A DNA stretch of 64,000 nucleotides from Pollutimonas sp. M17 (GCF_025836975.1 NZ_CP107548.1:372001-436000); one strand, 5' to 3'. Shown: positions 35,633 to 45,445, numbered from the stretch's first letter. Numbers and translations are program-made. The notes: generated from the sequence alone by a model not told the origin.

Positions 35633-35808
35633 GCGCCCGCGCGCCATTCCTGAAAGTATGGGGTGTCCCGGGCCTGTTGGGGCTGTTGACGGCATTCGGC
35701 CTGCTGGCCGCATTGCTGGGAACGGGCGTATGGCATGGCTTGTCGTGGCTGAGCCTGTCCATCCCCATCCTGGTTGCCGCACGCTACTGGATTGCACCGC
35801 GCAAATAG
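35629..35808 (+). CDS. Small membrane protein of the iron-uptake operon
   Basis: A 59-residue protein with two hydrophobic helices (GVPGLLGLLTAFGLLAALL and LSLSIPILVAARYWIA). It starts in the ATGA overlap with the PepSY gene and ends 30 bp before the receptor gene. Short proteins of this kind often lie between PepSY genes and receptors, but no function is known to me. The tight coupling makes it very likely real. Confidence 0.75.
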   Translation: MSARAPFLKVWGVPGLLGLLTAFGLLAALLGTGVWHGLSWLSLSIPILVAARYWIAPRK

Positions 35809-35838
35809 AAGATTTCAAAAAGAGAGAGGGAAACAAAC

Positions 35839-38001
35839 ATGGAAGCTGCCGTCCCGATGCGGATCAGGACGCTGGTCCTGGCTGTCGCTAGCATTTTCGC
35901 CGCCTGGTCCTGGTCGGGCCAGAGCGCCCTGGCCCAGGAGGCCTCCGGCGGCACGGACTCGGCCGGCAAGCCGGCAACCCTGGGGACGATCACCGTGACC
36001 GCCCAGCCCGAGACGGCGACCACGCCGGTGTCCGGCTACATCGCCACGCGGGCGGCCACGGCCAGCAAGACCGACACGCCCTTGATCGAGACGCCGCAGG
36101 CGGTTACCGTCATCACGCGCGACGAAATCGTGGACCAGGGCGCGCAGAACATCCAGGATGCGCTGAACTACGCCGCCGGCGTCCGCTCGGACGCGTACGG
36201 GCTGGATTCAAGAACCGATTCATTTCGCGTAAGAGGCTCCGAACCCACCGTCTACCTCGACGGCCTGCGCCAGAACTACAACTGGTACACCAGCACCACG
36301 CGCGTTGAGCCTTACACCCTGGAGCGCATCGAAGTGCTGCGCGGGCCGGCGTCCATGCTGTACGGACAGGGCAGCACGGCGGGCGTGGTGAACCTGGTCA
36401 GCAAGCGTCCCTTGGCCGAAGCCCAGCGTGAAATCGGCATTTCATACGGCACGCACAATCGCAGGCAGATCCAGGCCGACCTTACGGGGCCGTTGACCGA
36501 GGACGGAACCTGGCTGTATCGCGTGGTGGCCGTGGGCCGCAAGGCGGATACCCAGGTGGATCATGTGCGCGACGACCGCATGCTGATCGCGCCCTCGCTG
36601 ACCTGGCGCCCCAGCGCGCGCACGTCGCTGACCCTGCAAGCCTTGTGGCAGGACGACAAGTCTGGCTCGACCTCGCAATTCTTCCCGTGGGAAGGGGTGC
36701 TGCTGGACAATCCGAACGGGCAGATACCCGTTGAGCGCTTCATCGGCGAGCCCGGCTGGGACCGATACGATTCCCAGCGCAGGTCGTTCGGCTGGCTGTT
36801 CGAGCACAGCTTCAACGACAACTGGACGGTGCGCCAGAACTTCCGCTGGGCGAAGAACAAGGTGGACTACCGTTCCCTGTATGGCGATTCGTTCAACGCG
36901 TCGCAAGGCTGGGTCGGTGACCCGATCAACAAGCGGCTGATCGGCCGCTACGCCGATGCGACCCTGACGAACGTGACGATGCTGACGGCGGACCAGCATC
37001 TGGAGGGCAAGTTCGATACCGGCGCCGTCAAGCATCATATGCTGGTGGGCTTCGATGCCGCCTATGCGCGGGAAAGGAAGGAATCCGGATTGGGTCTGCC
37101 CGTGTACATGGACGGCGGGACCGTGCCGCTGATCGACGTCTACAACCCTGTCTACGGGAACTTCACGCCGCCCGCGATGAGCGACGATCCCACGGCGCGG
37201 CAGCGCGATACGGGCATCTACCTTCAGGACCAACTGAAGTTCGGTCCCAACTGGATCGTGGTGGCGGGCTTGCGTTACGACCGTTCCGTCAATGGCGTGG
37301 AAGGCGAGGACGATTCGGTCAGCACGGCCACCAGCAAGCGCCTGGGCGTGATGTATGCGGCCGACAACGGCTGGTCGCCCTACCTGAGCTACAGCGAGTC
37401 CTTTACGCCGGTGACCGGCCTGGACGCCTACAACCAGCGCTTCCGTCCCATGCGCGGCAAGCAGATCGAGGCCGGCCTGAAATACGAGTCGCAGGACGGC
37501 CGCACGGCCTTCAATGCCGCCGTCTACTCATTGAAGGAAGAGAACCGCCTGGTTCCCGATCCCGCCAATGCCAACAACAGCGTACAGGCAGGCGAAACGA
37601 AGAACACCGGTCTCGAACTGGAGCTGAAAACCGCCATCGGCCGCCAGTTCGACATGGTGGCCAGCTACAACTACATCGACCTGGATGACCAGTTGGAAGG
37701 CATGCCGCGCCACCAGGCGTCGATTTGGGGCAAGTACCGATTCGCCATCGGGCAGGCCACCGGCTTCTCGGCCGGCGCCGGCGTGCGCTGGCTGGGGTCG
37801 TTCCGTGACGGCCAGGGTCCGCGCATCCCTGGCGTCACCCTGGTCGACGCCATGCTGGCTTACGACACCCCGTCGTGGCGCTATGCCCTGAACGCCACCA
37901 ATCTGCTCAACAAGACCTATGTCAGCACCTGCCTGAGTCGTGGAGACTGCTGGTTCGGTGCGCAGCGCAGCATCATCGCAAGCGCCAGCTACCGTTTCTG
38001 A
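35839..38001 (+). CDS. TonB-dependent siderophore receptor
   Basis: A 720-residue outer-membrane receptor. The signal peptide ends at ALAQ (about residue 33), and a TonB-box-like GTITVTAQ lies at 49-56. The plug domain has IETPQAVTVITRDEI, VYLDGLRQNY, ERIEVLRGPASMLYGQ and GGVVNLVSKRP-like GVVNLVSKRP. A 22-strand-type barrel follows and ends in SASYRF with a terminal Phe. The segment YVSTCLSRGDCWFG near the end contains the Cys pair seen in FhuA/FauA-type ferric hydroxamate and siderophore receptors. The ligand is unknown. It is third in the Fur-regulated operon. Confidence 0.93.
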   Translation: MEAAVPMRIRTLVLAVASIFAAWSWSGQSALAQEASGGTDSAGKPATLGTITVTAQPETATTPVSGYIATRAATASKTDTPLIETPQAVTVITRDEIVDQGAQNIQDALNYAAGVRSDAYGLDSRTDSFRVRGSEPTVYLDGLRQNYNWYTSTTRVEPYTLERIEVLRGPASMLYGQGSTAGVVNLVSKRPLAEAQREIGISYGTHNRRQIQADLTGPLTEDGTWLYRVVAVGRKADTQVDHVRDDRMLIAPSLTWRPSARTSLTLQALWQDDKSGSTSQFFPWEGVLLDNPNGQIPVERFIGEPGWDRYDSQRRSFGWLFEHSFNDNWTVRQNFRWAKNKVDYRSLYGDSFNASQGWVGDPINKRLIGRYADATLTNVTMLTADQHLEGKFDTGAVKHHMLVGFDAAYARERKESGLGLPVYMDGGTVPLIDVYNPVYGNFTPPAMSDDPTARQRDTGIYLQDQLKFGPNWIVVAGLRYDRSVNGVEGEDDSVSTATSKRLGVMYAADNGWSPYLSYSESFTPVTGLDAYNQRFRPMRGKQIEAGLKYESQDGRTAFNAAVYSLKEENRLVPDPANANNSVQAGETKNTGLELELKTAIGRQFDMVASYNYIDLDDQLEGMPRHQASIWGKYRFAIGQATGFSAGAGVRWLGSFRDGQGPRIPGVTLVDAMLAYDTPSWRYALNATNLLNKTYVSTCLSRGDCWFGAQRSIIASASYRF

Positions 38002-38014
38002 CCCGCCCGCACCC

Positions 38015-38042
38015 CGGCGCCCCGGCTGCAAACGGGGCGCCG
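38015..38042 (+). terminator. Hairpin after the siderophore receptor
   Basis: A 9-bp perfect stem CGGCGCCCC (38015-38023) / GGGGCGCCG (38034-38042). Only a short TTT follows, so termination may be weak. Confidence 0.6.
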
Positions 38043-38075
38043 CGTTTCGCATAGCGAACCGACGTTTCGAAAAAT

Positions 38076-38105
38076 TTGACCCGCTGATTTTCTCCGTGAC
38101 AGAAT
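38076..38105 (+). promoter_or_regulatory. Promoter candidate for the IclR-headed operon
   Basis: TTGACC (38076-38081) and CAGAAT (38100-38105) are 18 bp apart. Just upstream are two short palindromes, TTCGC-ATA-GCGAA and TTTCGAAA, which could be an operator for the IclR protein. Confidence 0.4.
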
Positions 38106-38166
38106 GACGCAGCCATACCGGCCTTGAATCCTGCATCCAGACAGGGCGGCCGCAAGGCGGGAGGAC

Positions 38167-38973
38167 ATGGAGATGAGTCATGATCTGCGCATGACCGGCA
38201 AAGAGGAAACGGTGGATCGCCAGTTTGTCAGCGCGCTTGCGCGCGGGCTGGAGATTTTGCGCTGTTTTCAGCCGGGCAAGGCGTATCTGACCAATGCCGA
38301 TCTGGCGCGCGACACCGGCCTGCCGAAGCCGACCGTGTCGCGGCTGACCCATACCCTCAAGAAGCTGGGCTATCTGGATTATTCCGAAGCCATGGGCAAG
38401 TACATGCTTGCTTCGGGCGTGCTGGGCCTGGGTTATTCCATGCTGGCCAATCTGGATGTGCGCAATCTGGCGCGCCCGGCCATGCAGGAACTGGCCGAAT
38501 ATTCCCGTGTGTCCGTCGCCATCGGCGTGCGCGACCGCCTGGGCATGATCTATGTGGAAACCTGCCGCAGCAGCGCCAGGGTGACGCTGAGGCTGGATGT
38601 GGGGTCGCGTATTCCCATCGCCACGACCTCGATGGGCAAGGCGCTGATCTGCGGCATGCCGGACGACGAGCGCGATGCGGTGCTGGACGAAATACGGAAG
38701 GCGGACAAGGAAAACTGGCCGCGCATCAAGGCCGATACCGAGAAGGCATTCCGCGACTACGAGACGCTGGGTTTCTGCATTGCCCTGGGCGAATGGCAGC
38801 CGGAGATCCGCGCCGTGGGCGTGCCGCTTGTCGGTGTGCGCGGCGAAAAGCAGATGGCATTCAATTGCGGCGGCCCGGCGTATCTGCTGCCGCACGACAA
38901 GCTGGAGACCGACCTGGGGCCGCGCCTGGTGGCGCTGGTCCGGGATGTCGAAAAACAAATGGGCCGCGCGTAG
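38167..38973 (+). CDS. IclR-family transcriptional regulator
   Basis: A 268-residue IclR protein. The N-terminal winged helix has ALARGLEILRCF and LPKPTVSRLTHTLKKLGYL. The C-terminal effector domain has PIATTSMGKALICGMP, ETLGFCIALGEWQPEIRAVGVPL and FNCGGPAY. GGGAGGA 4-9 nt before the ATG at 38167 supports that start, with another ATG two codons on. It heads a same-strand run of eight genes (acyl-CoA dehydrogenase, CoA ligase, Liv transporter), so it probably senses the imported acid or its CoA thioester. Confidence 0.9.
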   Translation: MEMSHDLRMTGKEETVDRQFVSALARGLEILRCFQPGKAYLTNADLARDTGLPKPTVSRLTHTLKKLGYLDYSEAMGKYMLASGVLGLGYSMLANLDVRNLARPAMQELAEYSRVSVAIGVRDRLGMIYVETCRSSARVTLRLDVGSRIPIATTSMGKALICGMPDDERDAVLDEIRKADKENWPRIKADTEKAFRDYETLGFCIALGEWQPEIRAVGVPLVGVRGEKQMAFNCGGPAYLLPHDKLETDLGPRLVALVRDVEKQMGRA

Positions 38974-38995
38974 GCCGGCGCAGGAAAGGAAGAAA

Positions 38996-40150
38996 ATGAT
39001 CAGGGACGAGGAAACATTGGGCCTGCTGCTGGACAGCGTATCGCGTTTCGTGCGCGAGCAATTGATACCGCTGGAAGACGAACTGGCGGAAACCGACAGG
39101 GTGCCCGCGCAGGTTGTAGAGCAGATGCGCGAACTGGGCCTGTTTGGCCTGTGCATACCCGAGGAATACGGCGGCCTGGCGCTGACCATGGAGGAAGAGG
39201 TGCTGTTCGCCTTCGAGATCGCACGCACTTCGCCGGCCTTCCGTTCCCTGATCGGAACGAACAACGGCATCGGTTCGCAAGGCATCGTCATCGACGGCAC
39301 CGAGGAGCAGAAGCGCAACTACCTTCCCCGCCTGGCCTCGGGCGAGATCATCGGGTCCTTCGCCCTGACCGAGCCGGAATCCGGCTCGGACGCGGCCTCG
39401 CTGCGCACGACGGCCGTGCGCGACGGCGACCACTACGTGCTGAACGGCACCAAGCGCTTCATCACCAATGCCCCGCAAGCCGATATCTTCACCGTAATGG
39501 CGCGCACCGATCCCAAGGGCAAGGGCGGCAACGCCATCTCGGCCTTCATCGTCGAGAAGGGCACGCCCGGCCTGTCGCTGGGCAAAGTGGACAAGAAGAT
39601 GGGCCAGCGCGGCGCGCACACCTGCGATGTGGTGTTCGAGGATTGCCGCGTGCCCGCCGCCAACCTGATCGGCGGCAAAGAAGGCGTGGGCTTCAAGACC
39701 GCCATGAAGGTGCTGGACAAGGGCCGCCTGCACATCGCGGCCGTCTGCGTCGGCGTGGCCGGGCGCATGCTGGACGACGCCTTGCGCTACGCGATGGAGC
39801 GCAGGCAGTTCGGCCAGCCGATTGCGCAGTTCCAGTTGATCCAGGCCATGCTGGCCGACAGCCGGGCCGAGATCTATGCCGCGCGCTGCATGGTGCTGGA
39901 CGCCGCGCGGCGCCGCGATGCGGGCGGCGATGTGTCCACCGAAGCATCGTGCTGCAAGCTGTTCGCATCCGAGATGTGCGGCCGGGTGGCGGACCGGGCC
40001 GTGCAGATCCATGGCGGCGCGGGCTATGTCTCCGACTATTCCATCGAGCGCTTTTACCGCGACGTGCGCCTGTTCCGCATTTACGAAGGCACCACGCAGA
40101 TCCAGCAGCTGGTGATCGCACGGAACATGATCCGCGAGGCTGGAAACTGA
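38996..40150 (+). CDS. Acyl-CoA dehydrogenase
   Basis: A 384-residue FAD-dependent acyl-CoA dehydrogenase. FAD and substrate segments are FALTEPESGSDAASLRTTA and ERRQFGQPIAQFQLIQ, and the catalytic Glu is in IYEGTTQIQQLVIARN. It introduces a 2,3-double bond into an acyl-CoA. The gene starts 22 bp after the IclR stop and its stop overlaps the CoA-ligase start (TGATG). Chain type is not evident; a short branched or cyclic acid is likely given the Liv-type importer. Confidence 0.9.
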   Translation: MIRDEETLGLLLDSVSRFVREQLIPLEDELAETDRVPAQVVEQMRELGLFGLCIPEEYGGLALTMEEEVLFAFEIARTSPAFRSLIGTNNGIGSQGIVIDGTEEQKRNYLPRLASGEIIGSFALTEPESGSDAASLRTTAVRDGDHYVLNGTKRFITNAPQADIFTVMARTDPKGKGGNAISAFIVEKGTPGLSLGKVDKKMGQRGAHTCDVVFEDCRVPAANLIGGKEGVGFKTAMKVLDKGRLHIAAVCVGVAGRMLDDALRYAMERRQFGQPIAQFQLIQAMLADSRAEIYAARCMVLDAARRRDAGGDVSTEASCCKLFASEMCGRVADRAVQIHGGAGYVSDYSIERFYRDVRLFRIYEGTTQIQQLVIARNMIREAGN

Positions 40151-41727
40151 TGCCGTCGCAAAGTGTAGCCCTGCTGGCAAGCCTGCCGCAGCGCCTGAGC
40201 GATATCCCGCGGCGGTGGGCGGCGCTTGCGCCCGACAGCGTGGCATTGGCCGAGGGCGACGTACGCTACACCTATCGCCAGTTGGCGGATGCGGTCGACC
40301 AGGCGGCCGCCCAATTGCGCGAGAGCGGCTTGCGCCCCGGCGACCGGCTGATGATCCTGGCCGAGAACTGCATCGCCCAGGTGGTGCTGATCTTTGCCGC
40401 CGCGCGCATCGACGCCTGGGCGGTGAATGTGAATGCACGCCTGTCGGACCGCGAGGTGGATGCCATACGCGAGCACAGCCGGCCGCGCCGGGTGGCCTAT
40501 ACCGTGGGTGTCTCGCCCGAGGCGCAAGCCCATGCGTCGCGCCACGGCGCCCGGCTTGCCTCCTTGCCGGGTGTGGGCGACATCGCCCTGGGGCTCCTGG
40601 ACGATGCCTGCCTGCCCGAGCCGGTGCAGGCCGACGGCAAGGATCAGGTGGCCGCCCTGATCTATACCACGGGCACCACGGGGCAGCCCAAGGGCGTCAT
40701 GCTGACCCACCGCAACCTGCTGTTCATCGCGGCGACCTCCAGCCAGGTGCGGGGCCTGCTGCCTTCCGACCGCGCCTACGGCGTTCTGCCCATCACACAT
40801 GTGTTCGGCCTGGCCTCGGTCGCATTGGGCACCCTGTACGCGGGGGCGTCCCTGTACCTTGCTCCGCGCTACAGCCCGGCCGCGCTGGTCGATGCATTGC
40901 GCGACGATGGCTTGACCATCGTCCAGGGCGTGCCCGCCATGTATGCGCGCTTGCTGGAATACGATTTCGGCGCCTGGAATCCCGCCGACAGCCGCTTGCG
41001 GTTCATCTACGCGGGCGGCTCGCCGCTGGACCAGACGCTGAAGGACCAGGTCGAGCGCCTGTTCGGGCGCCCCCTGCACAATGGCTATGGCATGACCGAG
41101 AGCTCGCCCACGATCAGCCAGACGCGCATCGAATCGCCGCGCCGCGATACCTCAGTGGGATCGGCGATACCGGGCGTCGAGCTACGCATCGTCGATACCG
41201 CCGGCGCCGGACTGAAGGAAGGCGAGGCAGGAGAGCTGTGGGTGCGCGGCCCCAATGTCATGAAAGGCTATTACCGCAATCCGGAGCTGACGGCCCAGGT
41301 TCTGGACAAGGACGGCTGGCTGAACACCGGCGACATCGTCCGCCAGGATGCCGAAGGCGCGCTATTCCTCGTTGGACGCACGAAAGAACTGATCATCCGC
41401 TCCGGATTCAATGTGTATCCCGTCGAGGTCGAGGCCGCGCTGAACTCGCATCCGGCGGTGGTGCAGTCCGCGGTGGTGGGCCGCCGGGCTGGGGACGGCA
41501 ATGAAGAAGTCATCGCCTTTGTGGAGCTGGATCCGGCGTCGGGCCCGGTCGATACGGCGGTGCTGCATGCCTGGCTGGAACCGCGCCTGTCTCCCTATAA
41601 AAGGCCGGCCCGCATCGTGGTGATGGACGCCATGCCCGCCGCGGCCACCGGAAAGATTCTGAAGGGCCGGCTCAAAGAGCTGGCGCAGCAGTTGCGTAAA
41701 GAAGAACTCCATCCGGAGTCCAGATAA
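40150..41727 (+). CDS. Acyl-CoA synthetase (class I adenylate-forming)
   Basis: A 525-residue AMP-binding enzyme with the P-loop-like LIYTTGTTGQPKGVMLTH, HNGYGMTESSPT, the ATP-ribose segment DGWLNTGDIV and the catalytic Lys in AATGKILKGRLK. It forms a CoA thioester of a carboxylic acid via an acyl-adenylate. The operon setting suggests it activates the acid brought in by the ABC transporter, which the adjacent dehydrogenase then oxidises. The acid is unknown. Confidence 0.9.
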   Translation: MPSQSVALLASLPQRLSDIPRRWAALAPDSVALAEGDVRYTYRQLADAVDQAAAQLRESGLRPGDRLMILAENCIAQVVLIFAAARIDAWAVNVNARLSDREVDAIREHSRPRRVAYTVGVSPEAQAHASRHGARLASLPGVGDIALGLLDDACLPEPVQADGKDQVAALIYTTGTTGQPKGVMLTHRNLLFIAATSSQVRGLLPSDRAYGVLPITHVFGLASVALGTLYAGASLYLAPRYSPAALVDALRDDGLTIVQGVPAMYARLLEYDFGAWNPADSRLRFIYAGGSPLDQTLKDQVERLFGRPLHNGYGMTESSPTISQTRIESPRRDTSVGSAIPGVELRIVDTAGAGLKEGEAGELWVRGPNVMKGYYRNPELTAQVLDKDGWLNTGDIVRQDAEGALFLVGRTKELIIRSGFNVYPVEVEAALNSHPAVVQSAVVGRRAGDGNEEVIAFVELDPASGPVDTAVLHAWLEPRLSPYKRPARIVVMDAMPAAATGKILKGRLKELAQQLRKEELHPESR

Positions 41728-41746
41728 TCCCAGGAGGATAGAGACA

Positions 41747-42910
41747 ATGAAAAAGCTATACGGAAGTATCGGACTGGCCGTTCTGGCGCTGTCCATGAGC
41801 AGCGGCAGCGCCCAAGCCGAAGAGTTCCTGGTGGGCGAGCAGGAGCCCCTGACCGGCGCGCTGGCCCGCGTGGGCACCGGCATGCACGAAGGCATCGCCG
41901 TGGCGGTCGAGGTCTTCAACAAGACCAATGGCAAGCACACCATCAAGGTGCTGACGGAAGACGACGAATCGTCGCCGGCCAAGGCCATCGCCGCCGTCGA
42001 GAAGCTGGCTTCGCAAGGCGTGGTGGCATTCACCGGCGGCTACGGCTCGAACAATATCGGACCGGCATCCGATGCGGCCAACAAACTGGGGCTGACCTAC
42101 ATCACTTCCGGCGGCGTCGACAATGGGCTGGTCCAGCGCGGCTACAAGACCTTCTTCCGCATCAACAACACCGCCGGCTATCAGAAGGCCATGGTGGGCG
42201 TGCTGGGCGACATGAAGGTCAAATCGGCGTCCGTCATCTATTCCACCAAGGAGGCCACCGCGCACCTGGCCGAGGACGTGCAGAAGGATCTGGCCGCCAA
42301 GGGCTTCAAGGTCGGCATGCATCCCTTCGACCCGGGCATCTCGGACTTCAAACCCATCGTCAACAAGGTGCGCCTGCGCGACAAGTCCGAGGTCATCCTC
42401 ATGGTGGGCTACGAGAATGATTACGTCGGCATCCTGCGCGCGGCCAAGGTGCTGAAGCCCGATGTCAAGGCGATGATAGGCGTATGGTCGCTGGCCACGC
42501 CCAAGATGGCGGCCGACTTTCCCGACCTGATGCCCAAGGTATACGGCACGGCGCTGCTGCCCTATCCGACCAACTTCAAGACGGAAGAAGGCAAGGTGTT
42601 CTACGACGCCTACAAGAAGCTGTACAAGAAGGATCCCGACTACCTGGGCCAGTTCGGCTATGTGCAGTCCATGCTGCTGTTCGAGGCGATCGCGCGCGCA
42701 GCCGACAAGGGCACCATCAAGAACGGCGGCATCGCCGAAGAGATGGCCAAGACCGATCGCAATACGCTGATAGGCCGCGTGCAGTTCACGCAGGGCGACA
42801 ATCTCAATTTCGTTCATCACATGGGCCAGCACCAGGGCGAGAAAATCGAGATCGTCTGGCCGGCCGACGCCGCGACGGCGCCCATGCAGTTCCCGGGCGT
42901 TCCCTGGTAA
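41747..42910 (+). CDS. Liv-type ABC transporter periplasmic binding protein
   Basis: A 387-residue periplasmic binding protein (type I fold, Leu/Ile/Val family). Signal peptide: MKKLYGSIGLAVLALSMSS, cleaved near AQAEE. Ligand-type segments are QEPLTGALARVG, GGYGSNNIGPASDAANK and TYITSGGVDN. Despite the family name many members bind aromatic or aliphatic acids or amides, which fits the linked CoA ligase. AGGAGG precedes the ATG. Confidence 0.9.
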   Translation: MKKLYGSIGLAVLALSMSSGSAQAEEFLVGEQEPLTGALARVGTGMHEGIAVAVEVFNKTNGKHTIKVLTEDDESSPAKAIAAVEKLASQGVVAFTGGYGSNNIGPASDAANKLGLTYITSGGVDNGLVQRGYKTFFRINNTAGYQKAMVGVLGDMKVKSASVIYSTKEATAHLAEDVQKDLAAKGFKVGMHPFDPGISDFKPIVNKVRLRDKSEVILMVGYENDYVGILRAAKVLKPDVKAMIGVWSLATPKMAADFPDLMPKVYGTALLPYPTNFKTEEGKVFYDAYKKLYKKDPDYLGQFGYVQSMLLFEAIARAADKGTIKNGGIAEEMAKTDRNTLIGRVQFTQGDNLNFVHHMGQHQGEKIEIVWPADAATAPMQFPGVPW

Positions 42911-42925
42911 AGACGGCGTTCACCC

Positions 42926-43798
42926 ATGACGGAACTTATCCTTCAGGCGCTCTATTCGGGTGTGCTTCAGGGCGGATCCTACGCCCTGATCGCACTGGGC
43001 CTGGCGCTGGTGTTCGGGACGATGAAGGTCATCAACCTGGCGCATGGCGAACTGGTCCTGCTGGCGGCTTACATTGCCTATAGCGTCGAATCGTCGCTGG
43101 GCCTGAATCCGGTCTTCGCCATTCCGGTCGCCCTGGTCATCGTCTGCCTGTCGGCGCTGATCATGTATTTCCTGGTCGACCTCATCAAGACCGATCGGGA
43201 GCTGAATTCACTGATCCTGACCTACGGCATCGGCGTCATCCTGACCAACGGCATCCTGCTGATCTGGTCGGCCGACATCAAATCCACGTCGTCGGCCTGG
43301 CTGCAGGAAGCAATCGTGGTCGGGCCTTTGTACAGCATGCGCAGCGAACCGGTGTTCTTTCTGGTCAGTGTCCTGCTCATGGGCGTGCTGTGGTGGTGGC
43401 TGTCGCGCAGCTGGTACGGAAGGGCGGTGCGGGCCGTGGCCGGCAACCGCGATGCGGCCCGGCTCATGGGCATCAATCCGCGCCGCACCGAACTGGTCTC
43501 TTTTCTTATCGCCGGCATCCTGGCCTCGTTCGCGGGCGTGGCCATATTCAGCTACGGCGTAATCCAGCCCTCGCTGGGCCATGTGCTGACCATCAAGGCG
43601 TTCATCATCACGGTGCTGGCCGGCATAGGATCGATTCCGGGTGTGCTGGTGGGGGCCCTGCTGCTGGGCGTCGCCGAAGCGCTGACCATCACCCTGGCCA
43701 GCTCCGCCCTGCAGGAACTGGTCGGCATGCTGTTGTTCCTACTGGTGTTGTTCGTGCTGCCCAACGGTTTGTTCGGCGCGGCGGGGAGGCGGGGATGA
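42926..43798 (+). CDS. livH: Liv-type ABC transporter permease (LivH)
   Basis: A 290-residue permease with about eight membrane segments and the LivH-type sequences GGSYALIALGLALVFGTMKVINLAHGE (in part), MGINPRRTELVSFLIAG and KAFIITVLAGIGSIPG. It is one half of the membrane channel. Its stop overlaps the LivM start (ATGA). Confidence 0.9.
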   Translation: MTELILQALYSGVLQGGSYALIALGLALVFGTMKVINLAHGELVLLAAYIAYSVESSLGLNPVFAIPVALVIVCLSALIMYFLVDLIKTDRELNSLILTYGIGVILTNGILLIWSADIKSTSSAWLQEAIVVGPLYSMRSEPVFFLVSVLLMGVLWWWLSRSWYGRAVRAVAGNRDAARLMGINPRRTELVSFLIAGILASFAGVAIFSYGVIQPSLGHVLTIKAFIITVLAGIGSIPGVLVGALLLGVAEALTITLASSALQELVGMLLFLLVLFVLPNGLFGAAGRRG

Positions 43799-44748
43799 AA
43801 ATTGGCAAGCTTGCGCTGGCGGCGGGTCTGCTGGCCTATATCGGCGTGCCGCTGCTGCTGGGCGGCAACAACTATGTCATGAGCCTGATCATCGCCGCGC
43901 TGGTCATCGGCGGGATCGCGTTGGCCTGGGCCCTGCTGGGCAATCTGGGCGGCATGGTCAGTTTCGGCCACTCGGCCTTCTTCGGCGTGGGCGCTTACGT
44001 GTCGGCCATCCTTACCATGGAGGCGGGCGTGCCGGTCATGGCCGGCCTGCTTCTGGGAGGACTGGGCGCGGTGCTGGCATCGGTGGTCATGCTGCCGGTG
44101 TTGCGGCTGCGCGGCCCTTACTTCGCGCTGGCCATATTGGCCTATGCCCATATTTTCAAGATCGTCGCCACGGAATGGTCATCGGTTACGGGCGGGTCGG
44201 GGGGCTTGTCGAGCATTCCGCGTCTTCCCGAGCTGTTCGGCGTCGACCTGGCGGGCAAGGTGGGCAGCTACCTGATCATTCTTACCATCCTGGTGGTTTT
44301 CGTGCTGTGCTATCGCGCCATACGCGCCAGCCATTACGGCCTGGCCCTGCGCGCCATGCACGACAGCGAGGACGCGACCCGAGTCATCGGCGTCAACAGC
44401 ACCTTGCTGAAAGCCATGATGCTGTTCGTGTCGGCATTCATGACCGGCGTCGTCGGGGCGTTCAACGTTCATTACATCAGCTTCCTCGAGCCCGACTATG
44501 CCTTCAACGGCATCTGGGTGACGCTGCCCATCATTGCGGCCATCTTCGGCGGCTATCGTACATTGTGGGGGCCCGTGGCCGGAGCGCTGACCGTCTACCT
44601 GGTCGATCAACTGGTGTTCAAGAACCTGATTCCGTCCGGCCATCAATTGATTCTGGGCGGCTTGCTCGTCGCCATGATCATCTTCAGTCCGCGCGGCTTG
44701 CTGCCCCTGCTGCGCAGGCCCTCCAGGAGGAAGCATGCTGCAGCTTGA
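43795..44748 (+). CDS. livM: Liv-type ABC transporter permease (LivM)
   Basis: A 317-residue LivM-type permease with ALLGNLGGMVSFGHSAFFG, LRLRGPYFALAILAYA and FGGYRTLWGPVAGA, and about eight to nine hydrophobic helices. It overlaps the following ATPase gene by 14 bp. Confidence 0.9.
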   Translation: MKIGKLALAAGLLAYIGVPLLLGGNNYVMSLIIAALVIGGIALAWALLGNLGGMVSFGHSAFFGVGAYVSAILTMEAGVPVMAGLLLGGLGAVLASVVMLPVLRLRGPYFALAILAYAHIFKIVATEWSSVTGGSGGLSSIPRLPELFGVDLAGKVGSYLIILTILVVFVLCYRAIRASHYGLALRAMHDSEDATRVIGVNSTLLKAMMLFVSAFMTGVVGAFNVHYISFLEPDYAFNGIWVTLPIIAAIFGGYRTLWGPVAGALTVYLVDQLVFKNLIPSGHQLILGGLLVAMIIFSPRGLLPLLRRPSRRKHAAA

Positions 44749-45445
44749 TGCACTGACGGTGCGTTTCGGCGGCCTGACGGCGGTCGATGCCGTGACGCTC
44801 AGCGCCGGCCGGGACGAAGTACTTGGCCTGGTGGGGCCCAACGGCGCCGGCAAGACCACCTTGTTCAACGCCGTGTCGGGCCTGGTGCGGCCATCGGCCG
44901 GCCGCATTGCCTTCGACTCGGCGGACCTTGCCTCCATGCCCTTGCATCGGCGGGCGCGCATGGGCATAGGCCGCACTTTCCAGATACCGCAGCCGCTGCA
45001 CGAACTGACGGTGCGCGAGAACCTGGTCGTGGCCCAGCGCTTCGCCACAGGCCGCGTCGACGATGAGCGCATCGAGCAGGTGCTGGACTTCACCAGGCTG
45101 GGCGACCGCGGCGGCCGCAATGCCGCCACGGAATTGGCCCTTACCGAGCTGAAGGCGCTGGAGATCGCCAAGGCCTTGTGCACCAATCCGAAACTGCTCT
45201 TGCTGGACGAGGTGCTGGCCGGCCTGGAAACCAGCGGCAAGCGGCGCTTCATGAAAATGCTGCAGGAGCTGCACAGGCAGTTCGACGTGGGCATATTGAT
45301 CATCGAGCATGATATCGAAACGATCAGCCAGCTGTGCGACCGGGTTGCCGCCCTGGATTTCGGCCGCCTGATCGCACTGGGCACGCCCGACGAGGTATTC
45401 AACGATCCCGACGTGGTGCGCAGCTACACCGGAGGCCAGGCATGA
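44735..45445 (+). CDS. livG: Liv-type ABC transporter ATP-binding protein (LivG)
   Basis: A 236-residue ATPase. Walker A is GPNGAGKTTLFNA and Walker B LLLLDEVLAGL, with the H-loop IIEHDIETI. The position of the ABC signature reads ALTELKALEIAKAL rather than LSGGQ or LSYGQ, an unusual variant. The Gly residues of the signature are missing, so this site may contribute less to ATP hydrolysis than the one in LivF. The gene starts inside the end of livM and overlaps livF by 4 bp. Confidence 0.88.
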   Translation: MLQLDALTVRFGGLTAVDAVTLSAGRDEVLGLVGPNGAGKTTLFNAVSGLVRPSAGRIAFDSADLASMPLHRRARMGIGRTFQIPQPLHELTVRENLVVAQRFATGRVDDERIEQVLDFTRLGDRGGRNAATELALTELKALEIAKALCTNPKLLLLDEVLAGLETSGKRRFMKMLQELHRQFDVGILIIEHDIETISQLCDRVAALDFGRLIALGTPDEVFNDPDVVRSYTGGQA

